A program made the position numbers and the translations under genes. From NCBI RefSeq assembly GCF_963678635.1, contig NC_087062.1:45334395-45398394 (forward strand): a stretch of DNA of 64,000 nucleotides. The letters are read 5' to 3'. Numbering within the stretch: position 1 is the first letter of the stretch; each line of letters begins with the position of its first letter. The notes below the pieces were generated by a model, which had not been told where the DNA came from, ran no database searches, and worked only from the letters and a program-made list of their open reading frames with translations. The DNA comes from Symsagittifera roscoffensis. Taxonomy: Eukaryota > Xenacoelomorpha > Acoela > Convolutidae. Positions 1-12,698 of the stretch are shown here, piece by piece.

Positions 1-1816
1 ATAGAAAGTAGAATTAAAATAGTTTCAAATTATAAAAATAGATCTTGTTGAGCTAATAATTGTAACTAATGTTCTTTTATGTCTTGTTGAATCTTGTTTT
101 TTTTAGTTCAAACGATATACAGCCCAACTATGAAGTCTTGTGTTATCTGAATTTTGTCCGTATAGTAGAGGTGCTACAAAGTTGTTCTAGTTAAAAAAAC
201 TAATGGCCTGCTTGCATTTTTGATTCCTTGTTAACTCCTGTTTAAAATAAATTGAGGTTCAATGGGAACTATCAAAATTGTGGTATGCTTAAAAAAGAGT
301 GTGTGGAAGGTAGAGAAATTGTTGCTGACAGAGATGATGCTAATCTGTCTGATAGTGTCTCAAATGGGTTGCTTACTAGATCTTGTGGATAATGTTCAGT
401 CAATCAATAAAGATGTCGTTTTGAAAGTCTTGAAGGAAAGAATTGCTTGCCTGTTAAATGCGCAGAAATTGGGATAGAATCTATATCTGGTAGTAGATGT
501 GGCGGTTTTGTTGGGGAGTTTATATTCGGATTTGTAGAGGCGTCTGATATGATTTATGATTGTTGTCATGAAGAGCTTGATGGTTCTGACGAGGAACCTT
601 TGTTAAAACGGATTCTTATTTTGTAAATCTTCGTCTTGGGTACAATCATTGTTCTTACATCTTTTGTTAATCCGTGTCTTTGATTTAGTGCGTTTTGACG
701 TGCCGAATTGCGCAGTTCTGAAAACGGTATTTATTGTTCTCCAATAGTGTAAATGTTTTCTATATATATGAAAGTCGGGTTGATTTCTGCTGATTAGTTA
801 AAAGTGTGCTTTCAATGTCGGTTGTTCGGTAATTTTGAGTAGCTTTTACGAAAGGTTTTGTGGGGTTTTTACATGGTCTTCTATTCTGATCCACAAAAAT
901 GGCATTATCTCAAAATATGTTTTTCTTGAAAAACTATCTGCGAAGTGAGATTTATTTTTATAGAAAACTTTATGTGATGGTGGCATCTTTTATCTGCAAA
1001 GACATATAAGGTTGATACTTTTATTTTACAAGAGTAGTTGCAAAGAAATGTTTTCTTTGTAATAAAAAAAAATTGAGCGATTACCTGAGAAGAAATATCC
1101 TGCAAAATGCGTTTTTATTGATGCTAGTTCGAATGAATGAAAAACTTGCATTCGTTCTGTTTCACATAAATGATGAAGTGTTTCGAGTTGTGAGAGTTGA
1201 AAATATTGAAAAATTTTATCGATTGTGTAGTCAAGTTTTATATCTGAGTGAATATCAAAGTGAATTGCTCGAAATTTTTTGTGTGCCCATAGTGATATAT
1301 TTTTTTCATTTTGGAGACGTTTGCTTTCAGGTTATATGGTAGAAATTGTCTATATGTGTTGCGTTTGTTTTTGTATCCGGAGACGGGCTTACAAGATTTT
1401 TGACCATGACGGTTTTGATTATTTGGTAAGTCAGGAATAATGAGTTTTCCTGCGTTTTTGTTCAATCCTTTTAATATGAACACAGTATAAGGTTGCAGTT
1501 GTTTTTGATGTTTCCATTGCCTGTGGTTCTGGTTTAAATTGAAAGACTTGACTTTAAGCTTTTTAATATACCGGTTTTGCCGATTGTCTTCACAATCTGA
1601 ATGCGTTAATAGAACATCCTGTTGTCCTGTTTGAGATGATGTATTGTCATGAGGTGTTTCTCAAAAACTTTATTGCTTATGACAATGCCTATCAAAAGAT
1701 ACATGTGTACAAAACTCCTGAAAAGGAAAACAAAAAATTTTTAAAATTATTTAAAAATAAGAGGTTCTGTTTATACTGTTACATTTGGTTGAAAACGTGA
1801 TACTGGATGGTGTCTA
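1..1816 (-). pseudogene. Env-like fragment, first duplicated copy (relic A)
   Basis: Minus-strand frames carry pieces of the env C-terminal half, for example the frame at 905-1105 with the segment VSTLYVFADKRCHHHIKFS, which matches VSPLYVFEDKRCYKRIPIF in the plus-strand env near 31.8 kb. There is no long intact frame. Bases 1353-1816 should hold more N-terminal env sequence, but I cannot align them confidently. The left edge is cut by the window. It is non-functional. Confidence 0.65.
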
Positions 1817-3168
1817 ATAGAAAGTAGAATTAAAATAGTTTCAAATTATAAAAATAGATCTTGTTGAGCTAATAATTGTAACTAATGTTCTTTTATGTCT
1901 TGTTGAATCTTGTTTTTTTTAGTTCAAACGATATACAGCCCAACTATGAAGTCTTGTGTTATCTGAATTTTGTCCGTATAGTAGAGGTGCTACAAAGTTG
2001 TTCTAGTTAAAAAAACTAATGGCCTGCTTGCATTTTTGATTCCTTGTTAACTCCTGTTTAAAATAAATTGAGGTTCGATGGGAACTATCAAAATTGTGGT
2101 ATGCTTAAAAAAGAGTGTGTGGAAGGTAGAGAAATTGTTGCTGACAGAGATGATGCTAATCTGTCTGATAGTGTCTCAAATGGGTTGCTTACTAGATCTT
2201 GTGGATAATGTTCAGTCAATCAATAAAGATGTCGTTTTGAAAGTCTTGAAGGAAAGAATTGCTTGCCTGTTAAATGCGCAGAAATTGGGATAGAATCTAT
2301 ATCTGGTAGTAGATGTGGCGGTTTTGTTGGGGAGTTTATATTCGGATTTGTAGAGGCGTCTGATATGATTTATGATTGTTGTCATGAAGAGCTTGATGGT
2401 TCTGACGAGGAACCTTTGTTAAAACGGATTCTTATTTTGTAAATCTTCGTCTTGGGTACAATCATTGTTCTTACATCTTTTGTTAATCCGTGTCTTTGAT
2501 TTAGTGCGTTTTGACGTGCCGAATTGCGCAGTTCTGAAAACGGTATTTATTGTTCTCCAATAGTGTAAATGTTTTCTATATATATGAAAGTCGGGTTGAT
2601 TTCTGCTGATTAGTTAAAAGTGTGCTTTCAATGTCGGTTGTTCGGTAATTTTGAGTAGCTTTTACGAATGGTTTTGTGGGGTTTTTACATGGTCTTCTAT
2701 TCTGATCCACAAAAATGGCATTATCTCAAAATATGTTTTTCTTGAAAAACTATCTGCGAAGTGAGATTTATTTTTATAGAAAACTTTATGTGATGGTGGC
2801 ATCTTTTATCTGCAAAGACATATAAGGTTGATACTTTTATTTTACAAGAGTAGTTGCAAAGAAATGTTTCCTTTGTAATAAAAAAAAATTGAGCGATTAC
2901 CTGAGAAGAAATATCCTGCAAAATGCGTTTTTATTGATGCTAGTTCGAATGAATGAAAAACTTGCATTCGTTCTGTTTCACATAAATGATGAAGTGTTTC
3001 GAGTTGTGAGAGTGAAAAATATTGAAAAATTTTTATCGATTGTGTAGTCAAGTTTTATATCTGAGTGAATATCAAAGTGAATTGCTCGAAATTTTTTGTG
3101 TGCCCATAGTGATATATTTTTTTCATTTTGGAGACGTTTGCTTTCAGGTTATATGGTAGAAATTGTCC
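1817..3168 (-). pseudogene. Env-like fragment, second duplicated copy (relic A)
   Basis: The minus-strand frame at 2842-3051 contains SLSQLETLHHLCETERMQVF, which matches SLSELETLHQLCELERTQIL of the plus-strand env, followed by a counterpart of its YAGYLLSG segment. The next frame (2721-2921) covers the Cys-containing segment downstream. Stops and shifts separate the pieces. Beyond 3168 the homology to the first copy ends abruptly. Confidence 0.7.
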
Positions 3169-3354
3169 ATAAAAAAAATTAACATGGTGATGGCTATTAA
3201 AAATCCAGCTCCAGTTCTTCTAAGACATTGGAAAAGTATTAGAATTATAGATGCTATAAAGATCAAACATATTGTTAAAAAATTAGAAGGTATCTTTCAT
3301 TTGAGAATTTTTGACTATAAGTGATAATCTCACTTGTCAGGGTATGCAAATGTT

Positions 3355-3552
3355 TCAGATAGGTATTAGGGGATCGAAATTAGTTAAAAGATATAGATGG
3401 TAATATTCAAAAAAGGGGTAAAAACTTGAAATTTTTACTAAAAATGTTAGGAAATTTGTATGACTGAAAACGATAGTAGGAACGAAAAAGATATTGAAAA
3501 AGATTTTAAAAACCTTCAATAATGTAGTAAAAATTTTCAAGAGTCGATACAA
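3355..3552 (-). pseudogene. Small hydrophobic ORF, relic copy
   Basis: A 65-codon minus-strand frame rich in Phe, Leu, Ile and Tyr. It lies between integrase and env, the same place as the hydrophobic 50-codon ORF at 28693-28845 of the plus-strand element, and has a similar pattern of Phe/Leu/Ile runs spaced by Asn and Lys. I infer that both are remnants of one small membrane protein gene of this retroelement family. AT-rich DNA produces hydrophobic frames by chance, so the match needs an alignment test. Confidence 0.4.
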
Positions 3553-4739
3553 CTTGTTTCAAAAAAATCATTCAGAATGTGATTGTACTATCCGAAAAAT
3601 TTCAATAATATTTAGTTTGTTTTGGCAAAGTTGGTTTTTCCCAATGGAGTTCAAAAAGGGGATTAGAAATTGATAGTTATTGGTTAAGGGTTGTCTGAAA
3701 GTTGCGGTATGAAATTTTTGATTCCTGTTTCTGTTGTTGATTAAATCGGGAATTTTTTTGACTAATCTTTAATTTAGGCTAGGTGAGTTTGGCAATATTT
3801 TACTTTAGGCTAATTTGGCTATTTTCCTCTGAGTGTTTTAGGTGTATAGTTTTTATTATTTTGTTGATTTTTGCTGAGGCTTAATGGAAGGGTTAAAAAT
3901 TTGAGATGAAATTTTTTGAAGTTATCAAAAGTTGTGCTTTTTACCTGGAGTTCCTGGAGTATGAGCTACAGTTCTAGTTTAAATTAGATCGTTTCGTTTA
4001 AATGAACGGTTGTGGCGAAAGAAAGATCGTTATATAAAGAAACGCTGTTATTGGTCAATTTGTTTCACTGGAGTTCTCAGAGATAGGAAGTGTGTAATAT
4101 TATAAGAGATTGAGAAAAACTGTGTTTTTTCGTTCAGAACCTAATGGTTTTTGATGAGTTGTTTAGAATATGTAATGTGTGAGACATAATTTCTTTCTTT
4201 TTGGGAGTGACTGGGAATTTTTTTCCAAATTTTTGATTGTGTGATCAATGTTTGTTAATTTTTTCTAGACTGGCTTTTGATTCTTATTGTGTTTCTGATA
4301 TAGGTTTTGTTCTTATAATTTACGACTTTTTCCTTTTTCAGTGGTTTCGGTCTGAGTATCAGTTGTTTTTCATTAGTTTGGTAGGGTCTTTTTGAAGTAA
4401 TTGGAACTTATTTTTGGATTTGCCTTTCTAGTTACCAAACTTGATATAAGTTCAAATGTTTGTTTTTATTTCTGAATTTGGTGTGATGGGAGAGCTGATT
4501 TGTGATTGAAAATACTTACTTCTTTGTCATTTCCTGGTACATTTCAGAACATTTTTTCACTATTCAAAATCTATTCGTTGTGAGTAATACAGGCGAATTT
4601 TACTTTTTGTGGGCATTAGAACTGATCATCATTGTGTGTATGAAAAGATAAGTTGTAGCCCATTGAATCTTCTGGTGGTTTGCTATATCTTTGTGATTTT
4701 TTTTGATACTTTTGCTGTAAAATTTACGTCTCATGACTA
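3553..4739. other. No gene recognised (decayed inside of relic A)
   Basis: AT-rich, with no frame of useful length. By position it corresponds to the pol end and pol-to-env spacer of the plus-strand element, but I cannot align it reliably beyond the edges. Confidence 0.5.
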
Positions 4740-4990
4740 ATTGATGTTTAGACTGATGTTCTCTAGTTTCTATAATTTCAGTTTAAAATACATCTTAGAT
4801 ATTCTTTAATGAACAATTCATGCCTTCAATATCTCCATGTGTGGAGATTTTAGGCCTTTAGTGTCAAGGGATATCCGGTGATTAAAGTACAGTCGTTGTC
4901 CTTCCAGGTCTTTTTTTTCTGCTGTTTGTTTTTGATGAGCAAAAAGTTTGTCCAATTGACATTTAAGACAGTCATTACAAAGAATTTTAA
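4740..4990 (-). pseudogene. Integrase fragment (zinc-binding and start of catalytic core), relic A
   Basis: The reverse complement reads through a segment with CNDCLKCQL, matching CNDCIICQL of the plus-strand integrase, then HRISLDTKG (HRISFDTKG in the other copy), so the first catalytic Asp is kept. Soon after it jumps to a piece matching the SLQEYLRCI region beyond the catalytic Glu. Most of the catalytic core, with the second Asp and the Glu, has therefore been deleted. It is a pseudogene. Confidence 0.75.
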
Positions 4991-5589
4991 TTCAAAATGG
5001 TGCATTTAAAAATCAACGATTGTGTTTGAAACTTTCAACTGTGTTTTTCTGAACCAAATGTGCTTTTTTGATTGAGAAATGTTTGTTATGAAAAGCTATT
5101 AAAAACAATGAACTTACGCTGTTGTGAACTTAAAATACACAAGATACTTTTTAACGAGATAACAATATTCCAAACCATCAGTTGTTTTTAATGGTTTTTT
5201 TTCAGTTTTCCCAAATTCCGTAGTAGGGTTCTGTATGTTAAATAGTGACATCAGCTTTGACAGGTTTTTTTTTGTATTTATGCCATGACTTCATTTGTAT
5301 GATTACATGGTCTTAGTTTTGTTACTTTTGAGTTAGTCCAGTAGTCAGTTGGAGCGTTAATGGCAAAATAACTTTGTATTTGTGAATGCCTTAAAGCAAA
5401 ATTATCAATGGGATTGCTAACTTCGAAACATTTTTATTTGTTCCATAATTGCAAGATTTTTTGGATCGATTAATTTTTTTTCACTGTTTTTTTTTCATGG
5501 AATTTGCTTTGAAATTGTTTTTTTTTTATTCCATTTGTTTGTACCTGTGAGATTTACTTCATAGAGATAGTTTTGACATTCAAAATAAA

Positions 5590-5800
5590 GTAGAAAAGTG
5601 TTCTAAGTTGATTTTTTTCGTAACGGAATCAATTTTTACTGGATAATTGCACTCTAATTGTGGTGAACTTTCATCTTTTTCCAGACAAGGTTAATATTTT
5701 GAGGGAGTATCAACCATAGTATAAGTCTGGAGGCGTATTTATACTTGGTGACTATTGGAGGGCAAGGTTTTTCCCTCTGGCTAAACCATATGGATATTCG
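5590..5800 (-). pseudogene. RNase H end and connection fragment of pol, relic A
   Basis: The reverse complement aligns with 25.83-26.08 kb of the plus-strand element (the GKNLAL...DTLSRDTPP segment and the sequence after it, including a Cys-Gln-Asn...YEV stretch). Indels break the frame. The stretch 5800-7870 should by position hold RT and protease, but it is too eroded for me to mark motifs. Confidence 0.6.
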
Positions 5801-7879
5801 GAAAAAATTGCGCGTTCTTTCGTGAAAAATGAGTGCGTTTTTAGTGGAGTCTGTATCGGAGAATGAAGTTTTTCTTCATCAACATTTAATGTAGCACAAG
5901 GATCCGAAAGTTTCAATAATTTTTGGGCTAGTTGTTCAAAATTGTCTTGATTTATTTAGGAGTAGTAAAATTTGAAAAAAATTGAAAAATTATATTGTTC
6001 TGGTTTTGTGTAACTCGATCTTTTGAAGTTGGTTAAAAATTAGTGTTTTTGTGCAGGATTCAATATTTCGTGTTCGTTTATTGATAATTTTGTTCTTAGA
6101 TAATTCATCAGTAAACATAGTAGATTGGTAAAATGAAATAGTGTTATTACATTTTTCACTCAGCATGTCTTTTCTGATATTGTATGTAGCGTAATAGTTG
6201 ATTCACAGTACCCTAAAAGTCATGAAGTAAGTGTGATTGTATACGGTGTGAGTTGCTGTATACATGTAGTTCGATATTATCTGTGTATTTAATCGATGGT
6301 TTTACGTAATTTATGAATTGCGCGGAAATCAAGGTCAGAAATATACTATTTTGGTTTATTCTGATTATTGTTGTGTTATTCGATGTGGTGTATTGGGAAT
6401 TCAAAGACGTTAACTAGTTAATGGTTTCAAATGTTTTCTTTTTGTCATAAGTGTGGTAGAATCTTGAAAAGAATGGTGGTTATCCGTGATGTCTTTGAAA
6501 AAATGTTTATGTAATTTTTTTTCGTGGGTATTTGTCTTTCATATGTGTTATACTAATCAAGATATTAGTGTTTGTATGTCTTTATTTACTAATAAATGGA
6601 ACTCCTGCTCTTTTGTGTTTTGTATTTCAATGTTAATATATATCTGAAAAAATTTAATTTGAGTTTAAGGATTTTCGATTGTCTTACGTCATTATAGTTA
6701 ATGTTGAACTTGCTATGTTTCTGTAAATATACTTGTTGGTAATTTACTTGATGTATCTTGAAATGTCACAGATAGATTTTTTGGTCAATTAATTCATTTC
6801 CATGTAATAATATTTATGAGGTTTGATTCCGCGCTTGAGTCAAAATAAAAACTTTCTATAGCTCTGGGTGATTGAGAATTCTACTGATTCCTTTGACTCC
6901 TAAAAGAAGTGATAGTATCCATATAATTTTGACTTAAATGATCTTTTGTTCAATTGCCTATCAATTGTTGATTTTCTTTAGTGAAATTTTTGATATTCTT
7001 CTTTTGAATAGTGCTTAAATATTCGTTTTTCATTTTTAACATCGTAATCTTTTACGGTACCGCTATCGTCATCTAATCCCTTACAACAAGTTTGATTTTT
7101 TTTGTAAATTTGGGATTTCTCAATTTGAAATACAGGAGATCAGTGCTCGCTTCAGAAGTGCTCTGTACTTGGTTGAGTTTCGTTGATGTTTTGAAAGTTC
7201 TTTCGATATTTTGATATCGTATTCTTAAATTTTTTGAATTACTATTTCTATGGGGTGATTTTGGGAAACCTTCAGATGGTGTACTAATATAACTTTTAAT
7301 TCTGTTTCCACAATTACTAGAAAGCTCACGTGGTCTGGATTTGTTGTAACTGTTTGTAAAACTTTTTTTTGAGTTTTTTATTACGGTCGTTTGGTTAATT
7401 GCGATTTTGTTTAATTGAAACTAGATTTTTGCTGTAATTACAAAAATAGTTCTACTTGCGTTTGATCTTGAATAATTGTTTCTACAATGGCTTCTGCGGC
7501 TAGAGTGTTTTGTGCTTCAGAATATGAGTTTCTTCTGTCGGAGGATCTTCCTCGAAAATTATTTTTGTACGGCTTTTATCTTCTATAACAGTTAGAATTT
7601 TATGGTAGTGATTTTCTTGATTTACTAATGTTTTGAACATATTTAGTTGGTAAAACTTCAGGTTGAGATTCATTTGTTCTTCATGTTTTGGAGCTCAATT
7701 CGATTTATTTTGTTGTTTTCATCAACAATCAGCAATGCTGATAAATCGTTTTCAGTAATAAGACCTTTTTTGATTAAGAGTTTTTCTTTAACATTTGGGT
7801 TCTTATCATTCAAATTGAGTATTTGTGTAATTTTTTAGCTTGTTCATTTTCAGAGTTTTGTATATTGTTAGTGTATGAT

Positions 7880-8450
7880 TTAGTTGTTTGAATGTCTGAA
7901 ACAAACTGAAAGTTTTCTGTTTTCTTCTAGTTTCCTTGTGATTTCTGTTTGTTGCAGTTTGTCTACAAATTTTGTCAACTCAATATCTGGTTCGGGAATT
8001 AGGAGGATGTGATTCTTTTTTCTTGATATGCTATTTTCTTGTAACTGTTGTTTTAAAGTCATCATCAAACTTTCTGTCAATTTCGTGTTTTGAAATCATG
8101 TGTTTTAAAAAGTATGCCTTTCGTAACAAAGTTTCTAGTTTACAGCAAGTTGTTTTTTGTTTCGTTTGGTAATCTGCGGACTTCCTTTCTTAAAATTCTT
8201 TGATGTTGTGTCTTTTTTTTCCGTATTGAATGTTTTTGAAAATTTTTGACCAAATAGATTCATTTTCTATTGGTACAATTGAAAGCCATTTTTGAGCTGC
8301 TCCGTAGGGTGCGGTTTGTAATAACCGTGTTTTGTATTAACGTTGTATTAATCTATGAGCCAGTTTTGGTGAAAAAATGTGTTTACAGATTCTGGGCCTA
8401 TAGTTGTAGTTAGATTTGCTGTTACGGCATAACCTGCTAGTAATCTTTAA
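7880..8450 (-). pseudogene. Gag capsid fragment, relic A
   Basis: The minus-strand frame at 7880-8080 (MTESLMMTLKQQL, then EPDIELTKFVDKLQQTEIT) matches the plus-strand gag at 22.66-22.83 kb (MTEILMMTLTPQL, EPDLDFRKLVDKLEQAEIT). Further upstream, near 8.25-8.33 kb, a second frame carries GAAQKWLSIVPIE, matching GAAQKWFSVLPIE. This is the Retrotrans_gag-type capsid region. Shifts between the pieces make it non-functional. Confidence 0.75.
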
Positions 8451-8968
8451 CAGAGATCTTCAACAGAGTACAGAGATGCTGCTAGTTATCTTCAACAGAG
8501 TAATCAGTTAGTTTGTTTATTTGATGTAACTTATGGTTCAGCCATGAGGTTTGATTTCATGATCTTTCGTAGTGATTTTCCTGTATTTGGTTTTTGAGCG
8601 AAAATTGTGAGCTTGTGCATGCTGATTTCATTTTATTGTAAGTAATATAGTAAAGTTATTTTATTTTTCATTGCCTAAGCTTGATAATTTTGATCAGTTA
8701 TTAGGGTTTTGTAATGGTATACTTTGGTTTGATAGTGTAGCAACTGACTTTACTGGATTTTTTTTGTTCAATTTTTGGCGAATCTAAAATGGTTAGAAAT
8801 AGCTGATCGATCTTCGTTGCTCCATTGGTTTTTCATTGGGTTAAATTCAGGTGGTGTTTTTTGTTTCATCTTCAGAGAAATATTTTCAATTCCCTCCTTT
8901 ATTTCCTTCTCCTTTCTTCATTTTTTCTTTTTTTTCCATTTAAATACTGCGTACTTTTCAGACTGGTT

Positions 8969-10731
8969 TTATTGAATGTTCTTTTTCTCGTGACTGATTA
9001 TGAAACTGAAATTTTGTTTTAGTGTTTTTGAATTTGTGTTTTTGTCATATAGCTGTTTTCTAGGGATGTGAAGTTTTTGTTTGAGCTTGGTCTGTTTACG
9101 AATTATTGATTTTTTTCTTTGCGAAAAAGTCATAGTTATTTTTGAAAAATTATTCCCTTTTTGGTGTTTTCTATTAATTTTTATAGTTAAGGGTTTGCGT
9201 GTTTGATAATCCACAGATGAGCATTTACCAAAGTAAATTGGTTTAGCTGCTGATTGCAAAAATGATTGCCGGAGCCTGAAAGTACTTTTGTTATGTTGTG
9301 TCGTAATTTTCGGGTTGTACTGGTGAGATTATTTGTTGTGTTATTACTGGTTTTGTTGTAGGAGTTTGCTCATTTGTAAAGTGTGACGCAGTTCTAAAGT
9401 TTGGTTGATTTTTTCTCTAAAATCTTTCAAAATCATCTGTTTCATGTCTGAATAGTTAGCTTGAAGTGGTTTTTCTGTTCTGTTTGGAAGTATTCTCTTA
9501 TACTTTAATGGTATTTTTTTGTATACTCTTCGTGACTTGAATTTTTTGAAATGCTGATCATGAAATTGTGTTTGGTATATCCATTGAAGTTTCATGATAC
9601 TATTCAGGGTTGCAAACACAGTCTAATTGATCTGCTAAAAATGTTTCATCATCACAGCTTGTGCGAAAAAGTTTTCTGGAGTTTTTTTTTGAGATTTAGA
9701 GAAAATTAAATGAAGTCAAATATGCACCATGCTAAAGTTTTTGAAGCTCAAGTATATTTTTTTACGGATATGTTAGTGCCGTTGATAATTCTTGAGTTGT
9801 ATCTAAAAAGTTTGAAAGTAAGTTATTACTTTTCTTACTGTAGAATGTCGTGTCTTTTTTGCTGTCGTCGTTTGTAATAGTGTTACATAAAATGTTTTAT
9901 TCGCCTCTAGTAGGGAATTGTAATTAAATTGTGATTGAAAAAACAACATTTGTGAACACTGAGTTCGCTCATTGTGAACTTTTTTCGCTATATATTTCTC
10001 ATGCATTCCGTGAAAACATTTGAAAGTTTTCAATCTACATCATCTCTTTTTATGTTATGCAAGGGAGTACAATTATTTAGTTTACATGTGGTGAAAGGTG
10101 TTTATTTGTTGATGTTCAATATTGTAACATCAAGGAGCAACAATTTGGTAAACAGTGGTCAAATATATGTCTTTTTAACTTTACATCTGGAAATTGATGC
10201 TCGCATAGACTACAATTTTTGTTAAATAAGTTGATTCGCTGGCTTCTCCTTTTGTCGTATTCTTGACTTATTTTTCAGTGAAGTGGTACTGCTGTTAACT
10301 TATAATTTTTCTTTCGTCTTATGGGTTGATTCTGGTTATATGTTTGGACTGGTTTTTCGTGAAGGGAACTTTTTATTAATTTTTTACTGTTTAGAGATGT
10401 TGTCTTTTCGGAGTAAAAAAATGTCTTTTTTCTAGTTTTTGCGTTTGATGTATTCATTTTGGATTTGAGATGAGCTGGAGCTTACGTATGATTATCATAT
10501 CTGATTCTTAACTTGCGCTGGGTTTTCTTGAAAAAGAATTTTTTTATTATTTTTTTTTGGTCTACGAATGGATTTTTTTTTACAAGTTTTTATGTCACCT
10601 AATCTTTGTTGATGTGGTTGTACTACGAGATCGTTTGGAGAATCCTCAATTAGACAAAAAAGGATAGTTTTTATTTGGGTGTTTCCTAAATTTGATATTG
10701 ACATAAGTGTTAGGGTGAAAGATTGATCCAA
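8969..10731 (-). pseudogene. ORF1 and gag N-terminal remnants, relic A
   Basis: Four minus-strand frames follow the plus-strand order. 10495-10731 contains SNLGNTQIKTILFCLIE (counterpart of FKNLGDKQTIILHNCEID at 20.28 kb). 10275-10457 has HEKPVQTYNQNQPIRR (HKPVHLYNWNQSIRH). 9344-9619 matches the 21.16-21.30 kb stretch. 8969-9259 has DYQTRKPLTI (DYQTYRPMTI). The collinear matches show that the region upstream of capsid is a conserved coding part of this family and not random leader sequence. Confidence 0.7.
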
Positions 10732-11189
10732 AATCCGGTTGTTAATTGTTCTGATTTCTTTCTTAAACTGTAAGTCCTAAATTGTTTTGTGATGGTTATC
10801 CTAAACCCTCGTGTTTTTTTTCGCGGCAAGACAAATTTGAAAGAGACTAGATCAATTTTTTTCTTGATATGTTTTGCTCGCAATTGAGTGGCGTTCTCTG
10901 CATTTAAGTACTCTTAATATTTTTTGAAAAGGGATCGATATGAGATCGGAGTTGGAGAACAGTAAGTCATTCCTTCGTTAGCTAATCAAAACTAAGGGTT
11001 GTTCTAAGCCTGAGATTCGCTTCTACTTTTTCGTCTTTTTCATTTTGTCATGCAGATTTGATAGCCGTCGTTTTGTGATGGAAGTTCCTCTTGATTATTG
11101 GTCCTGTTTTTTTAGACTTATTGAGATGCGGAAAAAAGGTAATTGTAATTTTTCTCTTGATTTGTTTAATTAAAGCTAAAACTAAGTTA

Positions 11190-11480
11190 GTTGTAGGTCT
11201 GCTCGAGACTCGTTGGTCGCAACAGATGAGTTAAGGTCCAGGGTGGGTCCAGTTACTTTTGATTGGGACTGTCTGTTTGTTGATTTGAAGCTATCGATTT
11301 TTGGCCGGACAGGTTTGTGCAACTCTTTAGTCTTTTTATCAATCCTGTTCCTACTCTTATATAGTCTCAATACGTCTAGAGATAAAAATGGTTTTTTTGC
11401 GAGGCTAGAGGAGAGAAGAAAGGCCTTGAGTTAAATATTTATTGTCCATTCTCCTAACCACTAGGGTTTCAGGGTTTCAG
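11190..11480 (-). repeat. Degenerate LTR of relic A
   Basis: The reverse strand of the 410-bp LTR is recognisable here: bases around 11299-11380 (GGCCGGACAGGTTTGTGCAA, then CTCTTATATAGTCTC) correspond to the LTR middle (CGGCCGAAAAT, GAGACTAGAAAGTATAAGAG on the other strand). The ends are too diverged to define, so the limits are approximate. Its position beyond the ORF1 remnant fits the 5' LTR of the minus-strand relic. Confidence 0.5.
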
Positions 11481-12698
11481 AGTAAGATTTAGTTATGGTT
11501 CATGATGGCTAATAATGTATACTTTGCAGGAAAAAAAATCTGAATAAAAAAGCTAGTTTCAAACTGGTTCCAGCATGGTTAGCATTTTTCCATATATGAA
11601 TGTTGTATGACAAGCATTTTTGGTCAACTCGGGTTGTTCTCAAGTTTTGAAGGCGCAAAATTATACGTGAAATTTCAATGGGGGAATGGTTAATCTTACT
11701 TTTAAACTTTTGCAATCTGAACTCCCAGAATGCGTACCGACAGACTGTTATAGCAGAGTACTAAAGCTATTAACAGTAAATTTTGCTCAGTTCAAGTTGC
11801 AGTAGTAAGACCAGCCTAGTATTTTTTGTAATTAGTATGCATAACAATAACAGTATCAATCTAACAATCTACCCAACTCTAACAATCTACCATTAGTATG
11901 CATAACAATCTACCCAAAAGGGCCAAAGCAGCATCCAAAATTATCGTTTCCATTTAATCAAACGAAGTTTCAATGGTGCCACACTAAGCTTATATTGCGG
12001 ATGAGATGGATTTCAATCAGTACCGCTTTCACAAAAGTTTATAGTAATAAGCAGCGCTAAAAGAGAAAATCAGACAGTGAAAATCGGTAGATAGATTCTC
12101 ATTTTAACAAACTAAAGAATTATTGGTTTTGAAAAAAGAGTTTCTGTAGAATGCAACAACCATTTAAATGAACAAAAAAAATCGGCCAATGACTGACGGC
12201 TTTCGTTTCGAATTCACTCACTTGAATATTGTGTCAAGATGGAATTTTTGGTGTCACGCATATGCTGAAAACGTCAATCAACTAAACATGCGGGCTTAAT
12301 CTTTTAAATGATGCTTATAAGAATGATGCTTATACGAACTTTTATGACGATCTTTTTAAAAAAGTGTTAAAATGTTTAGACTACCAACACCAAGTTTAAT
12401 GTGATTTAATGTGGTAGGAAGATAAACAATTTCACAACATATCTGTTTTCAGCAAATCAAACAGGTAATCCCCTCTTTTATTACCATTTACTTACTGTTG
12501 ATGTCTGAACTGGTCCGGGAAATTTTCTGGGCTCGGTTTATAGTTTTTTGGTTTTTGAAATGCGACCAACATTGTTTCAGTATGAGATTTGACCGAATAC
12601 GGGTATTCCTTAAGGCACGTAAAATCGGACAAAATGGCACTTCTCGCCTTGGTTTCGTGCAATATTTTGGAACAAGAATAAGTTTAAAATGACATAAC
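11481..12698. other. Intergenic; solo end of the 1-kb TIR family and a short repeat
   Basis: No gene seen. Bases 11580-11635 look like one end of the TIR element described at 14345 (ATATATGAATGTTGTATGAC, then TTTTTGGTCAACTCGGGTT). Bases 11836-11920 hold two copies of TTAGTATGCATAACAAT and three of AACAATCTACC. The remainder is AT-rich and featureless to me. Confidence 0.5.

Larger units (their letters stand above)
1..3168. repeat. Tandem duplication within relic env region (1816-bp period)
   Basis: Bases 1-1352 recur at 1817-3168 almost without change, at an offset of exactly 1816. Bases 1353-1816 occur only in the first copy, so the second copy is truncated on its env-upstream side. The few differences (single substitutions near 257/2073, 848/2664 and 1055/2871) show the duplication is much younger than the insertion that carried it. 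Confidence 0.95.
1..11480 (-). mobile_element. Decayed LTR retroelement copy (relic A), truncated by the window edge
   Basis: Read on the minus strand, this stretch matches the 18.6-36.2 kb element piece by piece in the same order: LTR trace near 11.2-11.5 kb, ORF1 and gag remnants (10.7-7.9 kb), RNase H/connection near 5.7 kb, integrase near 4.9 kb, a hydrophobic ORF at 3.5 kb and env from 3.2 kb to the window start. Compared with the plus-strand copy it lacks about 0.75 kb of pol and almost 3 kb between integrase and mid-env. All frames are broken. The second LTR must lie left of the window. It is clearly older than, or from another subfamily than, the plus-strand copy. Confidence 0.8.
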
